Below are positions 38,301 to 49,729 of a stretch of 64,000 bases of DNA, one piece after another. The DNA comes from Hermetia illucens. Taxonomy: Eukaryota > Arthropoda > Insecta > Diptera > Stratiomyidae. The stretch is taken from the NCBI RefSeq assembly GCF_905115235.1, contig NC_051851.1:149992692-150056691 (forward strand), in the 5' to 3' direction. The notes beneath the pieces are model-generated. The model saw only the letters and a list, made by a program, of their open reading frames with translations. It ran no database searches and was not told where the DNA came from. Each line of letters starts with the position of its first letter. The first letter of the stretch is position 1. The position numbers were made by a program, and so were the translations under genes.

Positions 38301-39050
38301 TTTGCACCAAGGCGTCCAATGTTAGCGTGGCCCTGGCAAGGATGATACCAAATGTTGAAGGCCCGCGATGCACTCGTAGACTGCTTATAGCTAGAATAGT
38401 GAGTTCTATACTACTTTACGCAGCGCCAATTTGGTCAACTGCATTGCATACCGCATGCAATGCTCAAAAGATGAGCGCAGTGTATAGAAAGACCGCCCTA
38501 AAAGTGTGCTGTGGTTATAGAACCATCTTGGACGAAGCGGTATATGCAGTAGCCGGAATAATGCCGATCGACATTTTGGCCGATGAGCTGCAAATGAAAA
38601 ACGACGAAAGGGAGGAATCCTTAAGCAGGTGGCAGCAACGCTGGGAACAGGCAAGAAAGGCTCGATGGACACACAAATTGATTCCCAGCATCAAGGAGTG
38701 AACGCAGAGAACGTGGTGAAATAAACTATGAACTCACGCAGTTTCTCGCAGGACATGGCAGTTACCGTAAATACCTCTATAGGTTTAAACTGGACAGCTC
38801 ACCCAACTGGAGGAATATTTCGGAGGACCCCGAGCATGTTCTCTTTCATTGTCCTAGATTCTCTGAGGAAAGCCAGAGTCTAGAGGAGACGTTGGGAGGA
38901 ACACTAGCACCGGAAAATATAATTGGAAAAATGCTTGTGTGCTAAGAGAGCTGGAATGCAGTGAACCACATGGTAGGGCGAATTCAGTGCAGATTAAGAG
39001 AGGCAGAGGAGGCGAGAAAGGCACGGATGTGAATGCAATCGATGGGGAAA
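35340..39050 (+). mobile_element. R1-clade LINE, near full-length ORF2 with ORF1 end
   Basis: In order: ORF1 zinc knuckle (GEIGHIVRDCNEDPKCMLC) at 35400-35460; endonuclease (YICYVPSSLTLAEFEDMLNR, EVIAGDFNT, VDLTFVSPSLARD) at 35575-36000; a family A insert at 36103-36898; linker and RT start at 36905-37480; RT core at 37603-38244 with QFGFRTVRSTVDAI, AGVPQGSVLGPLLWNIIYN and the intact catalytic GYADDIAVIV; thumb (RMIPNVEGPRCTRRLLIARI) at 38240-38700; C-terminal EDPEHVLFHCPRFSEE near 38825-38870. About five frame changes or stops besides the insert. It is the best-kept LINE in the window. The 3' untranslated part is G-rich, with GGGTGGTTTTAGTGGGTAG at 39127-39145. Confidence 0.88.
36103..36898 (+). 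mobile_element. RTE-like LINE family A segment inside the R1-clade copy
   Basis: The segment reads LCTAMREFDIPTKLIRLTRL, VLFNLALEKAIRDAEVNARG, LLAYADDIDIIG (intact YADD at 36359-36370), then ILPVLMYSSETWVLSKKNC, and stops inside the block that continues as EIYERYHDRPVV elsewhere. R1-clade endonuclease sequence lies directly to its left and R1-clade linker directly to its right. Both natural ends of family A are missing and I see no target duplication, so this is not a standard target-primed insertion. Confidence 0.8.
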
Positions 39051-39839
39051 GGTAGAGGCTAAAGCCATGTCCACCCCGCAATGAAATACTTTGTGGTGGT
39101 TCCGCGGGGAAGAGGACAGATTTTAGGGGGTGGTTTTAGTGGGTAGAAATCCCACACGCTGGAACATATGTACCAATGTCTTTGGAAGATTTCCACCTCC
39201 GAAACAAAAGCATATAACTGACAGAAATTTTGAGATGTTTCCACAGATATCTCTTGCTGCCGTGAGTATTTTCATTATGATCCTACGAATCTTCTTGGTG
39301 ATGTTTAAATAATCTTTGTAGTGGCCGCGGCTCGCGACGAGAACGGAATTTCATTTGCCTTTTCTGGATTAATTGGCTCAAATAATACATTCTATAATGG
39401 CAATCTTTTCATCGTTTTTAAAGCCGCCTATGATAGCATCGCCATACTTTTCGGATCGTGGTGGCATCAATTCTTCTAGCACTAAGTGCGCAGTTTTTGA
39501 CAAATCCGGCTTGATTCATGGTTATTTCAACGATTTCGTGAATACGGTTGTCAAGAATGCGTTCAGAAATCTTCATGGTATGGGAAAGTAACCGGATCGG
39601 ACGGTAATTTGAACATTCTCTTGGGCTACCTTTCTTTTTCCATATTGGAACTGTGGTACTTTCTTGCCAGCCAGATGGTGTTCTACTTTCCTGAGTAATC
39701 CAATTAAATAATTCACTTACTCACAGTGTTGGGTTCCAGCTCTTCGCATTCCAGAACTCAAATGCGATGTCGTCAGGTCTTGCTGCTTTCCCCGATTTCA
39801 TTCGTTTTATTGCCTCCTTGACTTCAGTTGCGCTGACAG

Positions 39840-40260
39840 CTACGTCATCGTGTTTTATGTGAGTACCTGTCTCGTGGACTTCATCTCACGGCGTTCTTAA
39901 GACACGGATTGACTTTGTGATCACAATCAGAGCCCCGCCGCCAGTCTATACCGAGTGCATGGCTTAGCATTCATACTAGTGGATACAAGACCTGCCTAAA
40001 TCTCTACCGAACTAAGGAGTACGGCACGCGTGTTGAAACGCAACACCACGCTGAGACCCGAAGGTTTCTGTTCGCTTGAACGCAACCACAACCCCCCTGT
40101 AGCTCCCACTAGGGGGTCAACCGGAAACAACCGAGCTGAACGCAAATACAACAGGAGTTCACCTGAAGTATGTGAATTCAGGGGCAATCCCGGTTCCCAT
40201 GGTACCAGTATACCCCTGGTAAGGTTTCGTGACCATTGCCACTTCAGATGAGTCCCCGTG
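39840..40260. repeat. Direct repeat, copy 1, in family C element
   Basis: This copy shares long blocks with 40437-40810: GTGCATGGCTTAGCATTCAT, AAATCTCTACCGAACTA, GAGTACGGCAC and CCGAAGGT. The copy continues to a TCCCATGGTACCAG end that the second copy lacks. Confidence 0.8.
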
Positions 40261-40436
40261 CAGACTCCGGTCTGATCGCCCTAATTAGGCCTTTGGAGCA
40301 TTCGCCTACTGCATCACGGCCGACGAGCCAATGCGACACACCGTCTCCCGGTGCCACCACTATGGAAGTTCTCCTCGGCCACTTGGTTTTGGTTCGGCCG
40401 ACAGGTTGCTTCTTCCTCCCCGCCACCTCTGAATAC

Positions 40437-40810
40437 CAGTTGCGCTGACAGTGAAGTCCTCGGTGTTTTACGTAGGTACCTATCGTGGAGACTTAATCCT
40501 ACGGTCCTCTTCAGACACGGATTGATTTTGTGACCGCAATCAGAGTCCCGCTCAGACAAGCGCAACGGTATCAGTCTATACCAAGTGCATGGCTTAGCAT
40601 TCATACTGGTGGATGCAAGAATTACCCAAATCTCTACCGAACTATGGAGTACGGCACCCGTGTTGATACGCAACACCACGTCGAGGCCCGAAGGTCTCTT
40701 CTCGCTCGAGCACAACCACAGCCCCCATGAAATTCCCACTAGGGGGCCAACCGCAACCAACCGAGCTGTAGTCAGATACGACAGGAATTCTCCTGAAGTA
40801 TAATTCTCTC
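40437..40810. repeat. Direct repeat, copy 2, in family C element
   Basis: This is the tandem partner of 39840-40260, offset by about 610 bases. The two differ at many positions, so the duplication is not recent. Related single copies lie at 28040-28190 and 30545-30740. Confidence 0.8.
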
Positions 40811-41329
40811 CAAACCCCTTTCCCCATAGCACCTGCTACCGTTTGCCTTTTGACCCAAATGACCATGAGGGAGTGATGACAAGTCTTTTCATCGAGAAGT
40901 TGCCAGAAGGAATCTTTCTCGGCATCAGATCGAGCTGTCTGTGGTACGCACGCGGTAAGGAAGTCAATAGTGCCGATCATCAAATTGTTCGACTTCTTTA
41001 ATGCCATCACGGAAACCTTCCGAGATGGGCTGCCAAAATAGAGAAGTTTATAGCCATTTTCACCGCGTTCGCGTTCAATGTCACAACTTTTGGCACCAAA
41101 CCATTGGGTTTCTTGCAGGGCGCAGATATCAATGCGCCTTTTCCGAAGGGCTCTTGCGAGTTCCTCGGTCTTTCCAGTTAGGGTGTCAACATTTAGCGTG
41201 CAGACACGTTTTTGTTTTGTTCGGACTTACTTACATCCTGACGCCGTCCATGCGTCAAGACCCCTTGCCCATTTCTCAACAGGACCGGAACTCGTTCTGC
41301 CCCGTCGACTGAGGTAGACGCCCTAGCAC

Positions 41330-42530
41330 TCTTCCGAGGCTTATTACTCGATCCGATCATCTTGTTTCTAATGACGTTGGATGCATTTTCTTGGTCAACT
41401 TGTTACAGGACCTGTCACCAAGAGAGATCAGGTAGGGTTTAGCATAGTGGAATAACTCCAACTATAGTCTATTTATCTTTTTCTCTCAGCATTTTATTTT
41501 TGTTTTACTGAGGATAGTACAAAGTACGTTGCCGCAAACCCTCCTCCGTTATCTAGGCTTGGGACCAGCATACTATGTTAATAGCACGGCGGAGTTATGG
41601 GAGTGGCGCAAAGGGTGTAACATTTTTTTCTCCTTATGTAGCCGTGTGTGGTATCAAATGAAAGGTCCTTTCTCAAACATATCTGAGTTTGTCGTTTCCA
41701 AAAAGAAAGAGTGTCGGGTCAAAATCTACAAACTTTCTTTTCTGTAAGCAACTGTTCAGTGTATTGGAAACTCTGCAGAAGTGAAAAACACCCAGATTAA
41801 GTTACAATGGAGTTGGTCAAGCGTCGGCCTCTCGGTCGTTGTATCTTGCTAATATAATTTTACCAGGTCGAAGAATTTTTCTACTTTTTTAGGACACCCT
41901 CAGCTGTTGAGAGAGACAATTTCAATAGAAGACATTCGATTTACACAAGATTGATTACTTTCGTCCCATTCTCGACATTCACTATTTCTTATCTTTTATG
42001 GTAAAATGTATCCAACACATCACAGCACTACCTTTATTTATCAATCATCATATTCCGATAACTGTTCTATGTTACAGGTATATTTCCATGCCCAACTCAG
42101 ACAGTAGCAGATAATCGCCCACTCCTGACTGATTCATTTGCAAAAAGCACCACGTTCAAGTATACTTTCCCCTACATAAAATAACAAGACAGTTTTGATA
42201 GTTTTGATTAATCTTCAAGTAGCTTCCTGGCTATATTCCGCACGTATCAGATAAGAAAGGCGGGCCATTGAACGTGACTTCCAACAGTTGCTCTCGGCAA
42301 AAATGGAGTGTTCAAAAAACCCTCTTCACTCCAAAATATCTAAACTAGCCGAGTTAAATCCATTGAGATCTGCCAGCCATTATCAGGGGCTACTTTGAAT
42401 ACAAAATTTCTCTTAACGCTATTAGTGATAATCATAATTGGATCTGATAAACCGTAATAATCTGCTTGTACTAATGAATGTTATCAAATGAATAATTGTC
42501 CCGATAATGTTGGATAATGAAAGGTAAACA
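41330..42530. other. 5' flank of b561 paralogue 3; no gene seen
   Basis: AT-rich DNA without recognised coding sequence or repeat. The last few hundred bases should contain the promoter of the gene starting at 42579, but no core motif is clear. Confidence 0.4.
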
Positions 42531-42578
42531 GTGAGTTCAGACTTATTGGTCGTTACGGTCAGAAGAAGTATCTCCACA

Positions 42579-43379
42579 ATGGATTCCATTGAAATTCAGC
42601 CTCGTAACTCCACTGAAAGAAAATTTTTAAAAACTTTCGAATCTATCTTGAACACCATCAATCATAACTTGATCGGTTTAATCACCGTTTACATGTCCTG
42701 GCGTATTTTCCATGGAAATTTAACAGTCATTCCTCTTCACGCTTGGTTGTGCATTTGCGGAGTAAGTTGCAAAGAATATTTAGATTATTCATACCTATTT
42801 CCTCTAGAGCTTTTCTTTTCTAGTTTCAATTGCTAATGGCGGAAGGCATATTGATTTTGAATCCTGAAAATGCCTGGTCGAGATACATTCCATTTAAACT
42901 CAAGCGTATTTTTCATTGGATACTCCAAGTTATCGGAGCTATTTTAGGAGTCTCTGGAGCTTTCCTGATAATTTCTAGGATTAACCGGAAGCATTTCGTA
43001 ACTACGCATGGAGTTTTAGGTTATTTAAATGCTTTAATGAAAGCCAATTGTAGTTTATCTGCATCTTTTACCTGTTTTAGGCATCATCGCGACAGTGACG
43101 ACACTACTGAACTTAATGGTGGGCCTTTGCAACTATTCCTCTCCGAGACTGGAAAGGATCATAGGATTAAATACCGTCAAAACGTTACACACAATCTTTG
43201 GAATATCCGGATTTGTGTCTGCTCTCATGGCGTTATTTTATGGGTATCCGTACTATATATCTGGAGAGGTGTTGACCCTATTTGAAGTTTCCACTGGCGT
43301 TACCATAATCTTAACTTTGATTGGCCCATTCAAATCGTTTTTCATTCTATTGAATTTGAATGATTTGTTTAGTCATTGA
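42579..43379 (+). CDS. Cytochrome b561 family transmembrane reductase (CYB561D2-like), paralogue 3
   Basis: Three exons: 42579-42761, 42824-43019 and 43081-43379, 225 residues, with introns of only 62 and 61 nt (GTAAGT/TAG and GTTATT/TAG). The start MDSIEIQP is the first ATG that aligns with the paralogues. All four haem ligands are seen: His54 (IPLHAWLC), His92 (FHWILQ), His123 (TTHGVLG) and His163 (KTLHTIFG), spaced 38, 31 and 40. Six hydrophobic segments make this an integral membrane protein. The family role is ascorbate- or iron-linked transmembrane electron transfer. It lies on the opposite strand to the other two copies. A polyadenylation signal AATAAA is at 43505-43510. Its compact structure contrasts with paralogue 2. 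Confidence 0.92.
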
Positions 43380-43559
43380 GAGTGTGTGAGACTGCAAGCT
43401 ATTTATTAAGTATCTAAATTTGAAATCTCAGCTTTACTGTATAAAAAAAAATCCTTCTGTCGAATGTATGTGCGTGTTTTACATGTTGGCAAACAAATAC
43501 AATGAATAAACATCTCTACCACATAAAAGATTCCTTATTTAGATTATTAATCTATAAAT

Positions 43560-44219
43560 AGGTAGTGTTACCTCCTGGCATCCGTCGCGCTGAAGACGCA
43601 GGGCATATCCGCCCTACATCGTGCATCATAAAATTAACCACCACCAATGAACGGCTGTTATGGAGACGCCATAATTTCACGACTTTTGACACAATATGGA
43701 AAATATTGGCACCAGCGTGTGTGGCGTAACAGCGCTAAGGATAACACTGCCTCACCCGAAACTGGCGTAAATATACTGAACCTTCTCAGCGTGATTAGCT
43801 CATATCTCGACTTCATCATCGTCTGTTTCATATCCGAAAAATTTTCCATTACAGCTTCTATAAATAGTCTCTAACTCTTCTTATGGACCCTACAGTATTA
43901 GGAACTGTCTTTACTAGCACTTGCCAACGTTTATCGCTTCACCGTCCACCATAAACGATTCAAATGTGCTTATGAATCACTAGATCTTGGTACTAGCTTG
44001 AGGAATTTGTTCGAATTTGTAATTCGGGGCGAAGGAATCGACGCGCCTATCGGATGAATTGCAGATGACGTTACGCTGTATTTCAGCGGCTTCCCTCCAA
44101 ATACCTTCATTAACCATGGGGCATTGCAACATTGGGGTTCTGTTGCAGGGCGGACTGGCTCCCCATTACTCGTGGGAATAACATTGGGGACATTTGTTTA
44201 AATTCTTTTAATAGGACCA
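43560..44219. other. Stretch without a recognised gene
   Basis: No confident feature. The part from about 44000 may be the 5' region of the LINE that follows. Confidence 0.35.
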
Positions 44220-45600
44220 CAGGGACACGAAGACAGTTCCCAACATGGTTAAGAGCCGCTCAACAACACCAGAGCGGCTCTTTGCCCTTGGATGTTTAGC
44301 GATTATGCCGTCAACCACCAGGGACGGAAGACCTAGGCGTCATATGATTTGGACGAACCAACTCAATGAATTTATCGTCCGTGCCTATTGCCGTATCACG
44401 GATTTGGAAAGGAATCCATCAGGGTACAGACACCGACTCCATGATGCGTTCATAACCCGCTTTTCGGAACTAAGTCATGTTCCGGAGCTGAACGTTGTCA
44501 ATCAATAGCGGGTGATAGTGAAAAATAATCGAGTTGTCCAATTTTCCACGAAGTTTCACTTAAGCTCAGTTTTGAGTCATCAACTTTCCGGGCTGAACAA
44601 GGAAGCAACTCGAATACTCCACCTATAAGGCACTCCATGAACCCGGTAACCAGGAGAAGCTTAGTGACTGGGGATGTCGACCCAATTTATAATGATGCAT
44701 TGACCGCGTTCCAGAATATACTGAGATTCTCCCAGACGCTAGGCCAAGGATCCCAAAACTAAAGTTTACTTCAGCAACTACCAACATCATGCTGCCGTTG
44801 ATAGAATTTTGGTTGATCTTTTGGCTAGCGAAATTTTGCGGCAGAGGTTCACAGCTTGATCTACATTGCAGCTGCCACGTTTATTCGTCTCAATAATCAA
44901 CATCTTGGAGCCAATAACAGAGGTACGCGCAGGAGAAATTTACCGTTCTGGGTATTTTGCCTCAACAAAATCGTCGAAAAGTTGAGAAAGGAGATTGGTC
45001 GAGTCACGCAAGCACTTCTTGGAAATCCATCACTAAGAGTGCACAGATGCATTACCAACATCATTGGAAACTACCATCTGCCCAATGATGTGACAATCGA
45101 AGAAATCCTCGAGGTGTTGAAGCAGACACTTGCGGTATGCTCCAATCGCATCCATAGGTATCACAAAAGCTTTCAGTGAAGTACAGACAACACCTTGTTT
45201 TTCCAAAACCAACGGGGATTCTATAAAAATCTCACCAACTGAGGTCGTGAAAATAACCACGATCTGGATTAGGCAGAAGACTTTTGGAGAAGTGTTTCGC
45301 TCCAGCTGTTGCAATTTAGAAGCAGCGTGGCTCCCACACCGTATGCGTTCATGCGAGGCCCTGCCCGAAATGACCATGCCTGACGTAACTGAAGCTGATG
45401 TGGAAGCAGCCCTTGAAAAGGCAAATAATTGGAAGGCGCCAGGAGTTGACAAGGTTCACAACTTCTGACTGAAGCGGTTCAAGAGCACCCACAGAGTATT
45501 GGCAAATCATTTTAATCAGATGATTGCCGATCCTAAATTAGTTCCAGAATTCCGCGCAAGACAGATTGGGCGATACATAAAATAGAAGCGTAAAATAGAG
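44220..45600 (+). mobile_element. R4/Dong-like LINE, N-terminal and RT-start part
   Basis: Plus-strand readings: MIWTNQLNEFIVRAYCRITD and SGYRHRLHDAFITRFSELSH at 44340-44485; IRLNNQHLGANNRG-type and EILEVLKQTLAVCSNRIHRY at 44880-45165; then a block with FFQNQRGFYKNLTN near 45200-45235; and EKANNWKAPGVDKVHNF at 45415-45467, the first RT block. This order (a short 'WTNEMN' domain, an 'RIRRY' linker, then NWKAPGPDKVHNFW) is typical of LINEs that I place, with reservation, in the R2/R4 superclade. The RT core and endonuclease are missing. Confidence 0.5.
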
Positions 45601-45699
45601 CGCCCGAGTTACGATCCCCGGGAGGAGTTGAGAAAACAACCCAGGTGATCACAACTAGCATGAGGGAAGCTTTTGAATAAAGCAAGCAGAGAGCAACAG

Positions 45700-47800
45700 A
45701 GAAAAGCAACAAGATTCCTCTTCAATCGTGCTCTGAAGTATGGTCCATTATTATAAAGAGGCACAGAAACCTCTAAAGAAGAGCATAAGATCGGCAAAAT
45801 GATCATCATGGGGACGCTTTTGCGAGGAGATTAACTCTCTCATTGCAACTTCAAAGCTGAAGCGGATTCTTGTCAAAAAACGAACCGAGAAGCTGGGTTG
45901 TCTACATTTACAAGTCGGGCGGTATACTGGAATAGGTGAAAAAAACGGCAAAGCAATTGCTTGAAGTGCACTTGCGTTAGTAATAGAGGGAATGGATGCC
46001 CTGGGTTTACATATTCGAACATATAACGTACATGCCTAACACACGCTTATATTCCAATTATCTGGCGTAATGTGAAGGTTTACTCCAAAACCAGGGAAAC
46101 CCACCTACACGGACGCAAAAAACTCCCAACCGATCAGTCTAACGTCCTTTCTACTAGAAGTACTAGAAAGACTAGTAGATCGGTTCTCAAGGGATACGTT
46201 CATTCCTAAGTGACCACTTCACTAAAGGCAACACGGCTATCAGGAAGCAACATGGATATCGAAAGTGCCTTCAATTATGCCTCATTCGCGGCAAGATAGT
46301 ATAGAATCGTTCTGCTGTTAATCAGTTGGATCCTACACGTGATGGTGGATCCTACACATATGCTGGTCGGCCAGAAGTCTATTGAGGCAGAATGTCTTAA
46401 TGGCTGCCTACAGTGAGGGGTTCTCTTTTCTCTGTTTTGGCTCCTGATAATGGACACCTTGCTATAGTTCCTGGAGGACACAAAGCACAAGCATTTACGG
46501 ACGATTTAGCTGGAATATTTATCGGCAAGTTTGCGGACACAGTATGTGACGGCTTAAATGCAACTTTGCATGTAATCCACAGTTGGTGCCTCTGCAACGA
46601 ACTCACGGTGAACAGTAGGAAGACTAGACTAGTTATATTCATTAGGAACCTCAGGTGGGGCAGCTTAATGCTGGCTTACTTAGCAGGAACGGAAATCGAG
46701 CTGGTATAGTCAAGTATTTAGAAATACATCTCCTGCTCTGGTGCTGTAGCAGTGCGACAGATAAGACATGGGGACTTTCATCACAACAGATTCATTGAAT
46801 ATATACATTCATAGTATTATTGGAGCAAGGAGTACTACGCCGACCGCGCCACTCAAAACTATCCTAGATCCAACCCCCCTCCCACCTTCATTTGGAGGTA
46901 AACGGAAAGTAGCCAACGACGCAACGATACCATTAGCGCGTGGAAAGTTAGCTAATTATACGGTCATGGGTCCATCTCGAAATTCCTTGACAAACGTCAA
47001 GCGGCTCTGATGTCCCCTAATCATATTTTTTGCAGATTCATCCAGACGTACTCTGTCGTATTCACCAAAAGAGAAAAACGGGGGATTACAGGGTCAGTCA
47101 TGGAGGACGAATTGGGGCAGGAGTGTTCTGCGGAAATCTGTTTATCCGCCCCATTTTATTTGCAGCAGAAGAATGCTTGGACGAAAATGGTGGGGTTGCA
47201 CCATTCGAATCTGCTCTGACAGTCGGCTAGCGCTATAAGCCCTAAACTACATATCAAGCCAGATAGTGTGGAGTTCCTAACAGTTGCTGCTACTGCCAGG
47301 GCACCCGAACATTACTGACGATGAGGAAACTGACAAATTGGCTCCCCAAGGGTCGCGATCCACAATGGTGGTGCAATATACTGTCCAGTCTACTCGGAAG
47401 GGTGAAGTCGTAAGGATTCACGCAGCCGAAAGAATGTGAACTCTAGCCGGTAGGTTGAAATCTTTTTGAAAGAACCCTTTGTGGGGCCGTTAGAGCGGCA
47501 TTTTTGTTGTTCCTTAAAAAGTGAGGCATGGAAACTCTAGAAGGCCTTTCACGGGACACTGTCCCTTAAACTACCATATAGAAATAATGCGAGGAAGAGG
47601 ATATGCATATTGCACTGCCCGGCTTTCTCAGACTCTAGAAGAAGACACCTCGGACAAGTTTTTTTCACTGGGGATTCTGCGCACTCTTTGCCTCTGGCGA
47701 ATGTTCTCAGATTCGCGAAGACCACAGTCGGGGCCATGGAACAGGCGATATTGAACCTTACAAAGGCCTAAGTGCTTGGAGTTGCGGCTAACCCACTAAA
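45700..47800 (+). mobile_element. LOA-like LINE, RT, RNase H and C-terminus
   Basis: Pieces in order: RT start near 46090-46190 (KPTYTDAKNSQPISLTSFLL, then EVLERLVDRFSRD); palm near 46270-46420; a catalytic-region piece at 46490-46640 (AFTDDLAGIFIGKFADTVCD, with TDD in place of ADD, then CNELTVNSRKTRLVIF); RNase H start at 47080-47150 (VMEDELGQE, or in the next frame RIGAGVFCGNLFI); RNase H end near 47310; and the C-terminal GHCPLNYHIEI, RLSQTLEEDT at 47550-47650. Many frame changes. Related to the minus-strand pieces at 0.1-0.8 kb and 49.7-53.3 kb. Confidence 0.7.
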
Positions 47801-48251
47801 CTAAATTTTCTCAACCTTTTGGCCCAGAACAGTAGAGAGGGAATGCGAACTTCGCAGGAAATCGCATTACAAGTAATCGTGAACGATCGTTTGTAGGTGT
47901 GGTTGACGCGGTACACCCTACCAAGGGATAAATGGCAACCATATTTCTACAGCAGAGTTTGTCGCCTTTATGCATATGAGCTCATGGAACACAATTGCTA
48001 GAATCACTATTCCTAATCTAACTAACTCCACGGCACTATGCAGTCTCAAGAATTCGCAATGTATCTCTGAGTTCCTCTGGTGTGAAACTATCCAGCAACT
48101 TGCTCGGTTTAATTTGCTTCGAAGTTGGATCGTGGTGTTGTGTTTTCACTGATTGACCTTCTAAATGATTTGTGTCCAATAAGAGAGTATCCGATCACGA
48201 AAATATAATTATTTATTTGTGACTCTAAACAAAAAACAAATGCAATTGATA

Positions 48252-49500
<1,249 letters not shown>

Positions 49501-49554
49501 TAATTGAAATAATAAAACTTGTTGTTTCTTTTTCGTTGGTGTGGGTATTTATTC

Positions 49555-49603
49555 TTGCAAATACCGATATTTCGGGAACCACTTGTTCCCTTCATCAGTG
49601 CAA
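49555..49603 (-). ncRNA. Hammerhead-ribozyme-like core, minus strand
   Basis: This is the mirror image of the motif at 49610-49658, because the two lie in opposite arms of the perfect palindrome. The same three stems and the same CTGATGA and GAA core bases apply. Activity is not shown by sequence. Confidence 0.4.
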
Positions 49604-49609
49604 ACTTGT

Positions 49610-49658
49610 TTGCACTGATGAAGGGAACAAGTGGTTCCCGAAATATCGGTATTTGCAA
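49610..49658 (+). ncRNA. Hammerhead-ribozyme-like core, plus strand
   Basis: Stem I pairs TTGCA (49610-49614) with TGCAA (49654-49658). The core CTGATGA is at 49615-49621. Stem II pairs GGGAAC (49623-49628) with GTTCCC (49634-49639) across loop AAGTG. GAA (49640-49642) is followed by stem III, ATA (49643-49645) with TAT (49650-49652) across TCGG. The predicted cleavage point is after T49653, in the context ATT, an allowed NUH triplet. One extra A (49622) lies between the core and stem II, and stem III has only three pairs, so activity as a monomer may be poor. Minimal hammerheads of this kind are known in the flanking repeats of Penelope-like elements. Confidence 0.42.
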
Positions 49659-49729
49659 GAATAAATACCCACACCAACGAAAAAGAAACAACAAGTTTTC
49701 TTTGCTATATGTTTGTTTGGTTCTGACAG

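Larger units (their letters stand above)
39420..41320 (-). mobile_element. RTE-like LINE family C, endonuclease to RT start
   Basis: On the minus strand from the high end: endonuclease start (RRIDICALQETQWFGAKSCD, then ERERGENGYKLLYFG) at 41030-41165; KKSNNLMIGTIDFLTACVPQ and FWQLLDEKT at 40880-41005; two copies of a non-coding-looking block (40437-40810 and 39840-40260); then WKKKGSPRECSNYRP near 39600-39660 and the next RT block (ISERILDNRIHEIVEI, AGFVKN) at 39480-39590. It ends inside the RT at about 39420. Reading frames are broken throughout. Confidence 0.7.
49514..49699. repeat. Perfect 92-bp inverted repeat with a 2-nt centre
   Basis: Bases 49514-49605 are the exact reverse complement of 49608-49699, with TT between (49606-49607). 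Both strands therefore give the same protein reading. The arms contain TGATGAAGGGAACAAGTGG and TTCCCGAAATATCGG, a variant of the motif at the termini of Penelope-like elements; related sequences lie at 57.9 and 59.4-59.6 kb. A perfect palindrome of this size is usually unstable, so it is either recent or kept by turnover. An assembly artefact at a strand switch is also possible. Confidence 0.92.

Noticed and set aside
42531-42578. Upstream in-frame ATG extending b561 paralogue 3 by 16 residues
   Set aside because: The paralogues start near the downstream ATG and the extension is not conserved.
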